Assembly: GCA_021740785.1 (NCBI GenBank)
Contig: JAIOZI010000005.1
Span: forward strand, 1-64,000
From: Melioribacteraceae bacterium
Lineage (GTDB): Bacteria; Bacteroidota; Ignavibacteria; Ignavibacteriales; Melioribacteraceae
Reading direction: 5' to 3'
Length of the DNA stretch: 64,000 nt
The position numbers were made by a program, and so were the translations under genes. Under the pieces are notes generated by a model. It saw only the letters and a list, made by a program, of their open reading frames with translations. It did not search any database and was not told the origin of the DNA. Shown one piece after another: positions 43,768 to 53,771 of the stretch. How positions within the stretch are numbered: the first letter of the stretch is position 1; each line of letters opens with the position of its first letter.

Positions 43768-44940
43768 TTACCCGACTCTCAAATGTCTCTTATTAAACGC
43801 CCAGACTCCAATTGCAAAATATATTATTGTTAGAATTATAACGGAGATTAATTCGGGAATTACATCTGTCAAGTTTGCGCCAAGTATCATAATTTTTTTG
43901 AGAGCGATTATTGAATGAGTTGGTGACATTAAACCCTGCAGTGAGATTGAATACCCGGCGATTGAAAATATTTCTTTTCCTTCCATCGGGAAGGCTGCAC
44001 CTGTAAAAAACATGAATAAGAATAACGGAAAATTACCGGCAATCAATACTTCATTTACCGTTTTGGTAATTGCAGCTATTATCAAGCTGAAGGCAATAAT
44101 TGAAAGGCTTGTAAGAATTGCGATTATCATCATAATCCCGAACGTATAAATATCTATAAATTCAAATCCCAGGGATACCGCAGCGGCAAGCGTTAACAAT
44201 AGTGAAATAAATCCGACCAGTACTTGTATAATGCTGATACCTGTAAGCAATTGAAACGAACTCACTTTCGATAGTTTCAAGCGGATAATGGTTTTATTCT
44301 CAACTTCGGTTACAACAGCAATTGTTGCAGTAAACATGAGCATAATTAATGAGAGAATCAGCAGACCGGGCAGGTAAAGATCGAAATCGCTGTAATTCTT
44401 ATTTACAATAAGAGAAGTTTCTTTTATTGATACTAACTTATTATTTTTTGCCGCGGTTGTTATGAATTCATCAATTATTTCTTTGCCCCAAATAGAAGCA
44501 ATTATATAATTAACATCTGATACATCTCCAATCATTTCAAACTCAACAGCATCATATTCACCGGAAAATATTTGGTTTATCATTTTATCAGTCAGCGATG
44601 ATGGAATGATGATCATTGCATCAAATTTTTTCTTTTGTAAAAGTAAAATTCCTTCTGATTTGTCTTGTATTGTTTTAAAACGCAGTGGAATTTCTTGAGT
44701 GTCACCGGATACTTTTTCCGCGGCGTCAATTAAATAATTTCCGTAATTAACATAATCCGTGAATAAGTACGAACCTTTATCATTGTTCAAAATGAGTATA
44801 TCGTATTGAGGTTTGGCTGTTTCATTTATCAGATAATAAACGAACACAAAAAACGGAGCCATAGAAACAGTTAAGATGAACACCCAAAAGTTCCTCACTT
44901 GCTCTTTTATACTTTTTTGTATAACGCTAATTAGTTTCAT
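43768..44940 (-). CDS. ABC-2 type transporter permease
   Basis: The 390-residue protein has an N-terminal membrane helix (about 19-39) and a periplasmic domain (about 40-190). Five to six membrane helices follow at the C-terminus (PGLLILSLIMLMFTATIAVV onward), in the ABC-2/YhgE-YbhR style. It pairs with the ATPase gene upstream, overlapping by 4 bp. Direction is export; the substrate is not inferable. Confidence 0.9.
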   Translation of the reverse strand: MKLISVIQKSIKEQVRNFWVFILTVSMAPFFVFVYYLINETAKPQYDILILNNDKGSYLFTDYVNYGNYLIDAAEKVSGDTQEIPLRFKTIQDKSEGILLLQKKKFDAMIIIPSSLTDKMINQIFSGEYDAVEFEMIGDVSDVNYIIASIWGKEIIDEFITTAAKNNKLVSIKETSLIVNKNYSDFDLYLPGLLILSLIMLMFTATIAVVTEVENKTIIRLKLSKVSSFQLLTGISIIQVLVGFISLLLTLAAAVSLGFEFIDIYTFGIMMIIAILTSLSIIAFSLIIAAITKTVNEVLIAGNFPLFLFMFFTGAAFPMEGKEIFSIAGYSISLQGLMSPTHSIIALKKIMILGANLTDVIPELISVIILTIIYFAIGVWAFNKRHLRVG

Positions 44941-45878
44941 TGCCGTAAATTTCTGCCTGTTAAATGAATGAATACATCCTCAAGGGTATTCTCCCGTAAA
45001 GTAATTGAACTTATTTTTAGACCAATAGATTCAAACAATCTCGTAATTTCGGAAATTTTTACTACCAGGTTTTGAGCATTAATCCGAATCACATTTTCTT
45101 TTATAATTATTTTTTGACTAACTGATTTCAATTTGCTTTTTATCTCATCATGATTAAAATCAGTCCTATCCAAGGTTACCTGAAGCGTATCACCTTCACC
45201 AATTGAACGTTTTAAACATTCCGGGGAATCGAGTAAAAGAAGTTTGCCGTTATCTATTATCGCAATTCTATCAGACAACCGGTCGGCTTCATCCATATTA
45301 TGGGTGGTAAGAATTACAGTTTTTTCACCAGCTAATTCTTTAATAAAATTGCGGACTAATACACGACTTTGAGGATCGAGTCCGGCTTCCGGCTCATCAA
45401 GTACAATTATTTCGGGATTATGAACAAGAGCCAGCGCAATACTCAACCGACGTTTCATTCCTCCCGATAATTTATAAGCAAGAACATCTGATTTGTCACT
45501 TAAACCTAGCAAGTCGAGTAGTTTATTAGCATTTTTCTTCTGCTCAGATACCGGCAGGTCGTACATTGATCCAATGAATTTTAATTGTTCGTAACATGTT
45601 AGCTTCGGCCAAAATATATTTTCTTGTGTACAAATACCAATCTTAGTTTTAACACTTCTATTGTTCCTAATATTCTCACCCAATATTTCGATATCACCCG
45701 AGGAAGGATGCGATAAACCGCATATCATATTGATTGAAGTTGTTTTACCGGCGCCATTAGGACCGAGAAAACCGAATATTTCCCCATGTTTAATTGCGAG
45801 TGATAAATCATTTACTGCGGTGAAATTTCCGAAGTTCTTAAATAGATTTGTTGTACGGATTACTGTATCAGGTTGCAT
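44937..45878 (-). CDS. ABC transporter ATP-binding protein
   Basis: The 313-residue ATPase has Walker A GPNGAGKTT (about 40-48), Q-loop CTQEN, signature LSGGMKRRL and Walker B IIVLDEPEAGLDP. A C-terminal extension (about 230-313) is typical of ABC-2 export ATPases such as YbhF. It is encoded immediately ahead of its permease. Confidence 0.95.
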   Translation of the reverse strand: MQPDTVIRTTNLFKNFGNFTAVNDLSLAIKHGEIFGFLGPNGAGKTTSINMICGLSHPSSGDIEILGENIRNNRSVKTKIGICTQENIFWPKLTCYEQLKFIGSMYDLPVSEQKKNANKLLDLLGLSDKSDVLAYKLSGGMKRRLSIALALVHNPEIIVLDEPEAGLDPQSRVLVRNFIKELAGEKTVILTTHNMDEADRLSDRIAIIDNGKLLLLDSPECLKRSIGEGDTLQVTLDRTDFNHDEIKSKLKSVSQKIIIKENVIRINAQNLVVKISEITRLFESIGLKISSITLRENTLEDVFIHLTGRNLRQ

Positions 45879-45966
45879 GCTCTGCTTTTTAGTATTGTAT
45901 GTAGGAAATTAATTAAAATATTTTTATTAGCAAACGCTCCTTTGTTATGTTATCTGATTTTTTTTA

Positions 45967-47709
45967 TCAGATCCCAACGATAAGAATTACATCAACTCTA
46001 CGGTTTTTATCTCTACCTTCCTTGGTTAAATTTTCTGCAATAGGTTTTTCTTCACCATAAGCAGCAAACGACAATCTATCCGCTCGGATACGCGATTGTT
46101 GAACCAAATAATTATAAATTTTCTCTGCTCTTTGAGCTGCCAAGTTTTTATTGTAACTCTTCGGTCCGATGTTATCAGTGTGGACCGCAATTTTAACTTT
46201 TGCTTTCGGGTACCTTTTGATTACCAATGCGGCTCTATTCAATAATTCCTTGCACCTGGATTCCAGATCTATCCGGCATGGTTTATAATCTACTCCAACC
46301 ATAGAAATTATCAATGAATCACGATCGTAATAAATAATTGCTTCATCATCTGTAAACATATCTTCAATATCCTGATCAACTTCCCTTTCATCATCGTCTG
46401 CCCGCTGCCGCGGATCATTAACAGTGTCCATGTTTCCACTGTTTTGAAAAATTGCCGGATCATCAAATTTATCTTCTGTCTCTGTGTTAATATTTCCATC
46501 TTTCTTAAACGACGGTTTATAATATTCATCAGAGTGTAAAACTCCCCATTTTAAAATCAGATCTTCCCATGTCAGTTCGTCATCATCAACACTCTCTACT
46601 ATTTCGGCAATTTTTATTGCTTCATTAAGTTTAACCTCCGCGCGGTCAGCGTATGTCTGAGCTTTATCCATATCAATATTATTCCGGGCTAATTCGCTCG
46701 AGGATAGTTCGTATAAATACACACCTTGTTTATATGTTTCAGGTGCATAATCATAAACTTCATCATCCTTTGCTTTTTCCAGAGCTCTTTTTGCATTAAA
46801 CAAAACCTTATTTTCCAGAGCTACTTTTTTGGATAGATTGTAAAATTGTACGGCTTCATGAGCAGATTCACGGGCGTCCTCAATGTCTCCGTTTTCAAAA
46901 TTCGAAGCCGAATTCTTCAAAGCCTCTTCTCCATTTAACCAATTTTCGACCGAGTAATCATCTGCTCGAAATGATTGAGCTTCACTTCGGACAGCTAATA
47001 CATCATTAAACTCTGCCGAGTATTTTGAAGCGTTATCAGCACACAAGTTAAAAATAGTACCGGCTTCTGAAATACGGTTCTCAATTTCCGAATAACTCTC
47101 GCCCCCGGAAATTTCCGTCATTAAACTGCTGAATTTTTCCATTCCTTTATCATAACTATTCGGAGCAAGCAAATTTCCAAGTGCAAGATCGGCATTTATT
47201 AGTGGTTTCCAATCGTTTATCAAGTACTCAGCTTTTTCAGCATAAGTTTTAGCCAGAACATACTTATCAATCAGTACAGCTTCACTTGTTTCACTTGACG
47301 AATCCTCCAATTCATCGACCAGGTTTTTCAATTCTATCTCAGCTTCGGACCAGTATTTTTCCGCATGCTTGTCAGCATTTACAATTAGTGCATTTTCTCT
47401 GGCAGCAAGCACATTCCTCGTATAATTGTATCTTCTATCAATATCGTTTTCCATTTGAGCAATAATACTTCTGGATTCTGCAAGTTGATCATTTATATCT
47501 TCCATTGGTCCTTCTATGCCTGCAATATTTAGAGCATTAAGATAATAATCCTCAGCAGTTCTGAATTCCTCCGGGAAAAGTAGATCCGCAGATTTATCTT
47601 TCAGTAGATCGATTGATATCCCGACTTCATTTAATGATTTATTTAATTCAGGCTGAGCCGAAATAACTACACTTATCAAAAGGAACGATATAAATATTAT
47701 TTTTTTCAT
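45967..47709 (-). CDS. OmpA-family protein with helical N-terminal domain
   Basis: The 580-residue protein has a signal peptide (MKKIIFISFLLISVVISA) and a long helical, TPR-like or coiled region (about 20-380; DVLAVRSEAQSFRADDYSVE is typical). An acidic linker comes next, then a C-terminal OmpA domain (about 455-578) with CRIDLESRCKELL and the peptidoglycan-binding AVHTDNIGPKSYNKNLAAQR. It should anchor envelope partners to peptidoglycan. It is the last gene of a four-gene operon with two secreted beta proteins and an SH3-like protein (gaps of 20, 10 and 24 bp). Confidence 0.9.
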   Translation of the reverse strand: MKKIIFISFLLISVVISAQPELNKSLNEVGISIDLLKDKSADLLFPEEFRTAEDYYLNALNIAGIEGPMEDINDQLAESRSIIAQMENDIDRRYNYTRNVLAARENALIVNADKHAEKYWSEAEIELKNLVDELEDSSSETSEAVLIDKYVLAKTYAEKAEYLINDWKPLINADLALGNLLAPNSYDKGMEKFSSLMTEISGGESYSEIENRISEAGTIFNLCADNASKYSAEFNDVLAVRSEAQSFRADDYSVENWLNGEEALKNSASNFENGDIEDARESAHEAVQFYNLSKKVALENKVLFNAKRALEKAKDDEVYDYAPETYKQGVYLYELSSSELARNNIDMDKAQTYADRAEVKLNEAIKIAEIVESVDDDELTWEDLILKWGVLHSDEYYKPSFKKDGNINTETEDKFDDPAIFQNSGNMDTVNDPRQRADDDEREVDQDIEDMFTDDEAIIYYDRDSLIISMVGVDYKPCRIDLESRCKELLNRAALVIKRYPKAKVKIAVHTDNIGPKSYNKNLAAQRAEKIYNYLVQQSRIRADRLSFAAYGEEKPIAENLTKEGRDKNRRVDVILIVGI

Positions 47710-47733
47710 GATAATTGTTCACATGAATATTTA

Positions 47734-49017
47734 TTAAATTGAATCTTGCTCTGCTGTTTCAAATTGCTGATCTGCAAGTGTACTCTCAAAATTAGCGCTA
47801 ATGTAAGCTGCGGCTCTACCGGCAGTATCGGCATCAACTTCATATACTGAAATCAGAAAATCGAAATAATTGCTGTCTAGCTTTACTTGGGAATTACCGA
47901 CAGTGAATGTAAATTCATCAATTTCGGTTGCACCATAAATATTAAAAATTCCTGTTGAATCATAAATTTGATAATCTGATGTGTCAGGATCACGAATGAA
48001 AAATTTTGCGATTAACGGACATTCGACTGGTTTGTCAACATCTACATTAAATGTAAGTTTTCTGCTGCTCATGAATCCGTCACCGTCCGAATCAACCGCA
48101 TCCGACCATAGAACGCTTACTATACTAAAGTAATAAGTATCCTCATCTTCAGTTTCGAATTTAATGTCATTCATGTTTGGATCGGATTCATCAGAGTAAG
48201 CAACGAGCTGATGAGTTTCGTGTTCATACAATTCTATTTTAAAATCATATATGTTATGACTCAATTCACCCAAACCTTTACCAACCATAAGTGAGACACT
48301 ATCTGCTGTAGTGATACCATTTACTTCAATCCCACTAAAATTATAATAGGAATTGTATTCAGTTGATGCGGAATCCCGGTACAGAATATTTGCATCAACA
48401 ATTTTTGAAGAGCCGTCGTCAACATCAATATCAATGTTCAATCTCGAATATCGCCAAAATCCGTTATTACTTCCATCAAAAGAATCAGTCCACCATGAAG
48501 TTATCTCATATGTTTTATCTTCCCCAAAAGATTCAAAGGCATTGTTATAAAGAATCGTACTGTCAATACCTTCCGTACTTGCTTCCATCCTACTATTATT
48601 TATCTCATAAACTTCAATCAAAAAATCATACATACCGCGGTTTAATTCTTTGTTCGGCTTACCGATTTTTATTGAAAGATCATTTTCAATATTACCGCCT
48701 TGAACAACTTTCTCCAAAGTATATGCATAGAATGAAAACGAAGAACCATCTGCTCTTTTATAATAGACTCGTGCGTTGATGTTACGGGAAACATTTTCAA
48801 TCAGCAGCACAGAAAAGTTTAAAGTCTTCTGTTGAACATAACCATCAGTATTGCTGTCAAGACTATCAGACCACCAAGCTTTACTTATTGAATAAGTATA
48901 ATCTCTCTCTTCATCAGTTGTACTGCATGCGGATATTATAATTAAAATAAAAATAATGTAGATAAATCCGGGAACCGGTAACATCTGAGGAAAATATTTC
49001 TTTCTGTATTTAATCAT
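47734..49017 (-). CDS. Lipoprotein with three repeated Ca-loop domains
   Basis: The 427-residue protein has a lipobox (IIISAC). Three similar domains of about 115-120 residues each follow, opening with a W-W/L-W-x-D-S pattern and SNTDGYVQQKTL, then SNNGFWRYSRL, then SDGDGFMSSRKL. The repeated D-x-[ND]-x-[DN]-G loops look like calcium sites. The domain resembles choice-of-anchor type domains but is not named with confidence. It is encoded in the four-gene envelope operon. Confidence 0.75.
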   Translation of the reverse strand: MIKYRKKYFPQMLPVPGFIYIIFILIIISACSTTDEERDYTYSISKAWWSDSLDSNTDGYVQQKTLNFSVLLIENVSRNINARVYYKRADGSSFSFYAYTLEKVVQGGNIENDLSIKIGKPNKELNRGMYDFLIEVYEINNSRMEASTEGIDSTILYNNAFESFGEDKTYEITSWWTDSFDGSNNGFWRYSRLNIDIDVDDGSSKIVDANILYRDSASTEYNSYYNFSGIEVNGITTADSVSLMVGKGLGELSHNIYDFKIELYEHETHQLVAYSDESDPNMNDIKFETEDEDTYYFSIVSVLWSDAVDSDGDGFMSSRKLTFNVDVDKPVECPLIAKFFIRDPDTSDYQIYDSTGIFNIYGATEIDEFTFTVGNSQVKLDSNYFDFLISVYEVDADTAGRAAAYISANFESTLADQQFETAEQDSI

Positions 49018-49027
49018 TATCGAACCT

Positions 49028-50692
49028 CTATTTTACCTGACTTTTAACAGGGAACCTGTTTTCAACCGGGACCTCTTCAATAGGAATTTCTATATAACTC
49101 ATTACAGGCTGGTAGTGGGTTTCGCTAACTCCTTTTTTATCGAAGTCGAGACACACATCAAACCCTAATTTTCCAATACCGATTGCGAAACATGCAGTGA
49201 ATTCACCATCAGAACTAATTGAAAATGAAGCGCTTACGGAAAAGTCAGCACAGAGCTTACCCAAACAAGCCTCACCTTTCAATTTTCCTTTCCCCTTAAA
49301 TGTAACCTTTCCATCTTTATGTTCAAGCGAGACCGTTATTTTTAGTGAGAAATCAATTGATAACCCGCAGCAGCTTGCATCGAAACCATTGCTAACCTTC
49401 CCGGTAATTTTGAAATTACCGTTTTTATTAATATCACCTGATAAGGATACCTTCGTAAATCCGGCTATAGCGGCTCGCCCTTCAAAGAATAATCTATCGG
49501 GATTCATTTCCAATTGAATGCCGCCCATATCAATATCAAAACTTCCGATATGCATCCATGATTCGGTTTTGAATCCAAATTCCCAATCCGAAAGATCCGT
49601 ACCGATAGTACCGTAAAAAGTTTCTTTGCTTTCCGAAACAGCAAGGTAATCCAAGAAATCCCAATCATAACCGATTACATTGTTGATAAAATCACTTGGA
49701 GTAGAAGATGGAGTTTGTCTTAAACCCGCCCACTTTATTTGCGTTTCACCGTCGGTCTGAATACTTAAGTATGTAGTAGCCTGACCTAAAACAACTTCCA
49801 AATTCAACCAATCGAGAGCGTCATGTTCAAAATTAACCTGACCATTAATGCCCATTTTATAACTAAATTCTTCTCCGCTGAAAAAATGTTCAGCATCAGT
49901 TTCTTTATCAAAAAATGACAAAACAGTTTCTCCGCTTACAGAAACCGGGTATTTTTCAATCGGGACAGTTCCTGTTAAATAAATGCTGCCCTCGAATGTC
50001 GGGATATCATAAAAGTCAACGAGCGGTCTGAAAGGAATTAAACCTTGTGTGGAGAAAGCGATACCGATATTATCGAAAAATCCCAGCGGTGTACCTTCCA
50101 TCGAACATTTTAAGTAGAAGAATGGATCTGTGGGATCAATAGCAACTTCTTCAATATTGTCGAAAGAAGTATTGGTTAAGCCTGCATTAAATCTATCCGG
50201 GTTTTCATAATAAAAATAGTACCTATTTTCATTTACAGGAAACGAAAATGCTTCCAGATCAAATTCACTTCCTTTTTTGAATCCTATTGGTGCGGCAGTT
50301 AGTTCAGGGATCGAAATTTCTTTGAAGATACCTTCGTTCGGAAGTTCGATTAAGCCGACCCCTTCAAATCCAAGAAAATTTCCTGTATCACCTTCAACCA
50401 GGTTGAATTCACCGCTTGAAATTCTCAAGTCGCCATATGTTGAATTTTCGATGAACACACTTCCCGTTATTGATACACCATCCCCGGTAGTAATAACATT
50501 TGCCTGATTGGTCTTCAGTTTTAAAGCCTCATTTCCTTCGCCAAGTATTAAAACATTAGGATCGGGATCAAGTCTTTGTATTGCAAAAGGATCTTTCGGT
50601 TCAACAAAATTTTCTTTTGTGCATCTTACAATTACAAATGTCATCAAAGCAATTGCAAATATTAAGGTAAATATTTTATACGGAGCTTGCAT
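49028..50692 (-). CDS. Large secreted beta-rich protein
   Basis: The 554-residue protein has an N-terminal hydrophobic signal (IFTLIFAIALMTFVIV) followed by RC, a poor lipobox. The mature part is almost all beta with glycine-rich and repeated strand motifs (GKVSNGFDASCCGLSIDFSL, GKGKLKGEACLGKLCADFSV, ACFAIGIGKLGFDVCLDF). The C-terminal strands recall bacterial surface and adhesin-like folds. No family is recognised. It lies in the four-gene envelope operon. Confidence 0.7.
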   Translation of the reverse strand: MQAPYKIFTLIFAIALMTFVIVRCTKENFVEPKDPFAIQRLDPDPNVLILGEGNEALKLKTNQANVITTGDGVSITGSVFIENSTYGDLRISSGEFNLVEGDTGNFLGFEGVGLIELPNEGIFKEISIPELTAAPIGFKKGSEFDLEAFSFPVNENRYYFYYENPDRFNAGLTNTSFDNIEEVAIDPTDPFFYLKCSMEGTPLGFFDNIGIAFSTQGLIPFRPLVDFYDIPTFEGSIYLTGTVPIEKYPVSVSGETVLSFFDKETDAEHFFSGEEFSYKMGINGQVNFEHDALDWLNLEVVLGQATTYLSIQTDGETQIKWAGLRQTPSSTPSDFINNVIGYDWDFLDYLAVSESKETFYGTIGTDLSDWEFGFKTESWMHIGSFDIDMGGIQLEMNPDRLFFEGRAAIAGFTKVSLSGDINKNGNFKITGKVSNGFDASCCGLSIDFSLKITVSLEHKDGKVTFKGKGKLKGEACLGKLCADFSVSASFSISSDGEFTACFAIGIGKLGFDVCLDFDKKGVSETHYQPVMSYIEIPIEEVPVENRFPVKSQVK

Positions 50693-50711
50693 AAAAAGCC
50701 CACTTATATTA

Positions 50712-51818
50712 TTAAAAAAGAAATCTGTATCCGATCATTATTAATCCTTGACTTGCCATCGGGTATGCGTGGTAATAATTGGAAATTTTTCCCGGCGGTG
50801 AAGGTTCACCGTAAGTAACTTGTTCTGTACCAAAAAGAAAATATTGAATATCAATTGTAATCCAACTTATATAAAAAGCCGCGCCCACACTTCCGGCTAA
50901 ACCAAATCCGTTTTTTGTTAATTCTGGGTAGTATTTCTCCAATGATGGGTAAGTTGTATTTTGGAATTTTGTTATGTAATAAGTTCCTCCGGCTGCGGCA
51001 TAAAGATTTAACTTTCTCTGGAAAAATTTGAGGAACGCATAACGCACTTGAATGTAGATCAAATTATTTTTAATAATAAAATCATCAAAATTAGATTGAA
51101 AATTATTCCATCCGGCTCTGAAACCGAGATTCCAATCGGTTTTAGTATATTCGATATTTATACCGAGCGGGATTCTATGATTGTTGAATTTTTCTTCAAA
51201 TGGAATATTGGCAAAGCCGATAAATCCGGAGGCGGTTATTTGATGCATACTTTCGGAAATTGTTATCAATGAGGTTCTAACAAATCCTTCAACGGGATAT
51301 AAAATTTTAGTCCACAACTTGTATTCATCATCTTTTACAACGCATAAAGCAGGTTCGTTTTTTTTAAACAAACCGACATTTTCAGAAACATAACTATTAC
51401 TTTTTTTTATGAATATATAATCTTCAATGCCGTAAACAAGTTTCGGTTCCCAGTTGTTTGTTTCAGGATCAGTCGCAGGATCATTCTTTAATCTGTAATC
51501 TAATTTTATTTTCTCTTCAGTTGTAATCAATCCAGATCTTTTAACAAATCCCTTCCGGGGGTATAATATTTTCACCCAGTCATGCTTTACATTATCCCTG
51601 GTATCATTAATAATAAGTATTTTATCGCGGTAATAAACAAAACCTATGTGAGTTGAATCTTCAGATTGGTGCTTGTAAATATCCAGTCTCCCGGTATTTA
51701 CAAACATTAAGCAGGTATTCCAAAACTCAGTTTTTAATTCAGAATCGTTCTGAGCTATTGAACTATTTGATGAAAATATACCGAGGATTACCAGGATAAT
51801 CGATATCGGTAGGTGCAT
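50712..51818 (-). CDS. Secreted protein with SH3-like segments and barrel-like C-terminus
   Basis: The 368-residue protein has a signal peptide (ISIILVILGIFSSNSSIAQ). Two N-terminal segments of about 70 residues look like SH3-type domains (WVKILYPRKGFVKRSGLITT and WTKILYPVEGFVRTSLITIS). A C-terminal 170-residue beta domain ends in GLIMIGYRFLF and could insert as an outer-membrane barrel. It leads the four-gene operon, 20 bp ahead of the large beta-rich protein. SH3b-like domains in bacteria often bind cell-wall peptides; that is an inference here. Confidence 0.72.
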   Translation of the reverse strand: MHLPISIILVILGIFSSNSSIAQNDSELKTEFWNTCLMFVNTGRLDIYKHQSEDSTHIGFVYYRDKILIINDTRDNVKHDWVKILYPRKGFVKRSGLITTEEKIKLDYRLKNDPATDPETNNWEPKLVYGIEDYIFIKKSNSYVSENVGLFKKNEPALCVVKDDEYKLWTKILYPVEGFVRTSLITISESMHQITASGFIGFANIPFEEKFNNHRIPLGINIEYTKTDWNLGFRAGWNNFQSNFDDFIIKNNLIYIQVRYAFLKFFQRKLNLYAAAGGTYYITKFQNTTYPSLEKYYPELTKNGFGLAGSVGAAFYISWITIDIQYFLFGTEQVTYGEPSPPGKISNYYHAYPMASQGLIMIGYRFLF

Positions 51819-51967
51819 TAACCCTCCTCTTAAGCAAACCGCATCTCAAATAATTTTAACAAACTTCTATAAATATTGCCTTTTCAATTATAGTATTCAA
51901 GTATTTTAAAAGTTTATTCGGATAATTGAACAAGATATCGATTGATACTGATTTTCAGCAAAAATAT

Positions 51968-52441
51968 TTATTGCTTTTCCGCAATTGTCCTCACATAATG
52001 GATATAATCAGTTTTAATCGGTTCGTACCCCAACTTTCTTAGTGCGGCGTTTATCTGTCCCCGGTGATATCCTCCATGTATAATAACATGATTAAGAATA
52101 TCCAATTTATTTGTTGAGAATGCTTCACCTTTACTATTAATATAGTTAAGGTCACCGCACAAATCTTCATCCGTAATATTTTCAAAATAATGATTATAAT
52201 CAGATTCGTTTTGAGCTGCGAGATCTTTTGCCTCGGGAAATGTTAAATCCGGCCAAATGATCTGACCGGAAAGGTCTTCATCCTTCAACCTGGAAAGCCA
52301 TATTTTTTCTGTGGTAATAAAATGGGCTAAAACATTTTGGATGAATTCATCTGTGATTTTGTAATTTATAAGGGCGTTAATTAGTTCGTGGTTCATGTAA
52401 AAATTGTAATTGAATAATCTTTTGAGATAGGATTTTGTCAT
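51968..52441 (-). CDS. DinB-family protein
   Basis: The 157-residue four-helix bundle carries the DinB metal-site histidines: NVLAHFITTEKIW (His near 41) and NHVIIHGGYHRGQINAALR. DinB proteins are often thiol-transferases or nickel/zinc-binding enzymes; substrate is unknown. It is monocistronic by appearance. The MITE pair lies in its upstream region (about 180 bp away). Confidence 0.88.
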   Translation of the reverse strand: MTKSYLKRLFNYNFYMNHELINALINYKITDEFIQNVLAHFITTEKIWLSRLKDEDLSGQIIWPDLTFPEAKDLAAQNESDYNHYFENITDEDLCGDLNYINSKGEAFSTNKLDILNHVIIHGGYHRGQINAALRKLGYEPIKTDYIHYVRTIAEKQ

Positions 52442-52625
52442 ACTGCCACCTCTAATTATTGTAAAGAGAAGTTTTTCAAATCAAAAAAATATATAAGTTT
52501 TTTATAATTCTTTTGATACCATCACAAGTTAATGAGAACTCACTATTTATTGCAATACAAATTTTACGTAAATCAAACTGGTTCGAAATAACTTTTGTTA
52601 GATAATTCAACCCGGAGTTATTGAG

Positions 52626-52934
52626 CAATGCTGTCAACTTAGTACACTTAAGAATGCGGCTAAAGCCGAATGATTTTCCGGATATTAAATCCGTTCGCTG
52701 AAGCGAACGGGTATATAAAACTATAATAACCGTTACCTTTAGAGGCTGTGTGAAAATTGTAGAGCGAAATTTATTTCGGTCAAAAAATCAGCTAAGATAT
52801 GCTAAATTCAAACTTAGCGAGATGAATCTCGCTCTACAAATAACATTTTAACACAGCCTCTTTAGGCAACGGGACTAAAAAATTAAACCCAAAGTGGCTT
52901 TAGCTACATTTTTTATCTTAAGTTGACAGCATTG
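52626..52934. mobile_element. MITE with 16-bp inverted repeats and near-perfect 9-bp target duplication
   Basis: CAATGCTGTCAACTTA at 52626-52641 is the exact reverse complement of 52919-52934. Flanks GTTATTGAG (52617-52625) and GTTATTAAG (52935-52943) form a 9-bp target duplication with one mismatch. Its body holds the hairpin CCGTTCGCT-GA-AGCGAACGG (52691-52710). A second MITE has inserted inside it, so the original element was about 186 bp. It is non-autonomous and encodes no transposase. Confidence 0.8.
52742..52860. mobile_element. Nested MITE with 10-bp inverted repeats and TTTA target duplication
   Basis: GAGGCTGTGT (52742-52751) and ACACAGCCTC (52851-52860) are perfect inverted ends, with further pairing of GTAGAGCGA and TCGCTCTAC inside. 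TTTA occurs directly on both sides (52738-52741 and 52861-52864). Removing the element and one TTTA rejoins a hairpin, CCGTTACC-TTTA-GGCAACGG, of the older MITE, confirming the order of insertion. Confidence 0.85.
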
Positions 52935-53271
52935 GTTATTAAGGGAAGATTAAATTGGGAAATAACGATTTCTTGTTGTTAAATAAATTCAGGTAGTGAG
53001 CAGATTTTTGTTTATATAGTACTAGAGTAACCCATAATAACGAAACCTCATAATAGATTTTTTGCCGTACAATAAAAGAAGTTTCAACACACGATTATAA
53101 TTTCATAGCTTTCAATCAAATTACGGCAAACATGTATAAGAATATCTAATTGTAAATTTTTCGATTGGGACAGACGGAAAGTTTTATCAAATTTTTGAAG
53201 GGAAAATTCACGTTCCGTTAAAATCAACAGTCACTTTTTCATTTATTCGCGAATGTAAAAGATTCTATTTT

Positions 53272-53306
53272 ATAAAAAAAAGCAGGCTGAAAATTATCAG
53301 CCTGCT
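53272..53306 (-). terminator. Terminator after the YceI-MarR operon
   Basis: On the minus strand AGCAGGCTGA-6 nt-TCAGCCTGCT forms a 10-bp perfect stem followed by eight T. It lies 7 bp after the MarR stop codon. Confidence 0.9.
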
Positions 53307-53312
53307 AAAAAT

Positions 53313-53762
53313 TTAGTCCCGCATTTTATCCAGCAAATCATTCATCTGCTTTGCCTCTTCAATGCTGAGATTGTTTAAAACCTTTTTAAATTCTTCATCA
53401 AGGTAATCGGTCTTCTCCAAAATATCTAAACCGTGTTGAGTTATTTTTACATCAACTTTTCTTCTATCGGATTTACAGATTTCACGCTCTACTAAATCCT
53501 TAACTCTGAGACGCTCAACCAACCTGGATGCATCAGAACTCTTATCAAGCATTCTATCCTTTAAATCCATAATGGAAATTGCATCTGGATACTGACCCCT
53601 TAGAATTCTCAGCACATTATACTGATGATCCGTCAATGAGTATGGTCTCAAAATTTCCGACTGGTAGTTAAGCAGCCACCCGTTAGAATACATCAGATTG
53701 ATTGCAAGTTTGTGATACTCATCTTTAAAACTTTTCTGTTTTATTTCATCTTCGATTCTCAT
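53313..53762 (-). CDS. MarR-family transcriptional regulator
   Basis: The 149-residue winged-helix protein has LTDHQYNVLRILRGQYPDA, then DLKDRMLDKSSDASRLVERL and the wing EICKSDRRKVDVKITQHG. These match the MarR fold. It is encoded 9 bp after a YceI gene. Two palindromes near 54428-54452, upstream of that operon and of the divergent cytochrome operon, are plausible operators. The ligand is unknown. Confidence 0.93.
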   Translation of the reverse strand: MRIEDEIKQKSFKDEYHKLAINLMYSNGWLLNYQSEILRPYSLTDHQYNVLRILRGQYPDAISIMDLKDRMLDKSSDASRLVERLRVKDLVEREICKSDRRKVDVKITQHGLDILEKTDYLDEEFKKVLNNLSIEEAKQMNDLLDKMRD

Positions 53763-53771
53763 AGTAACCCG

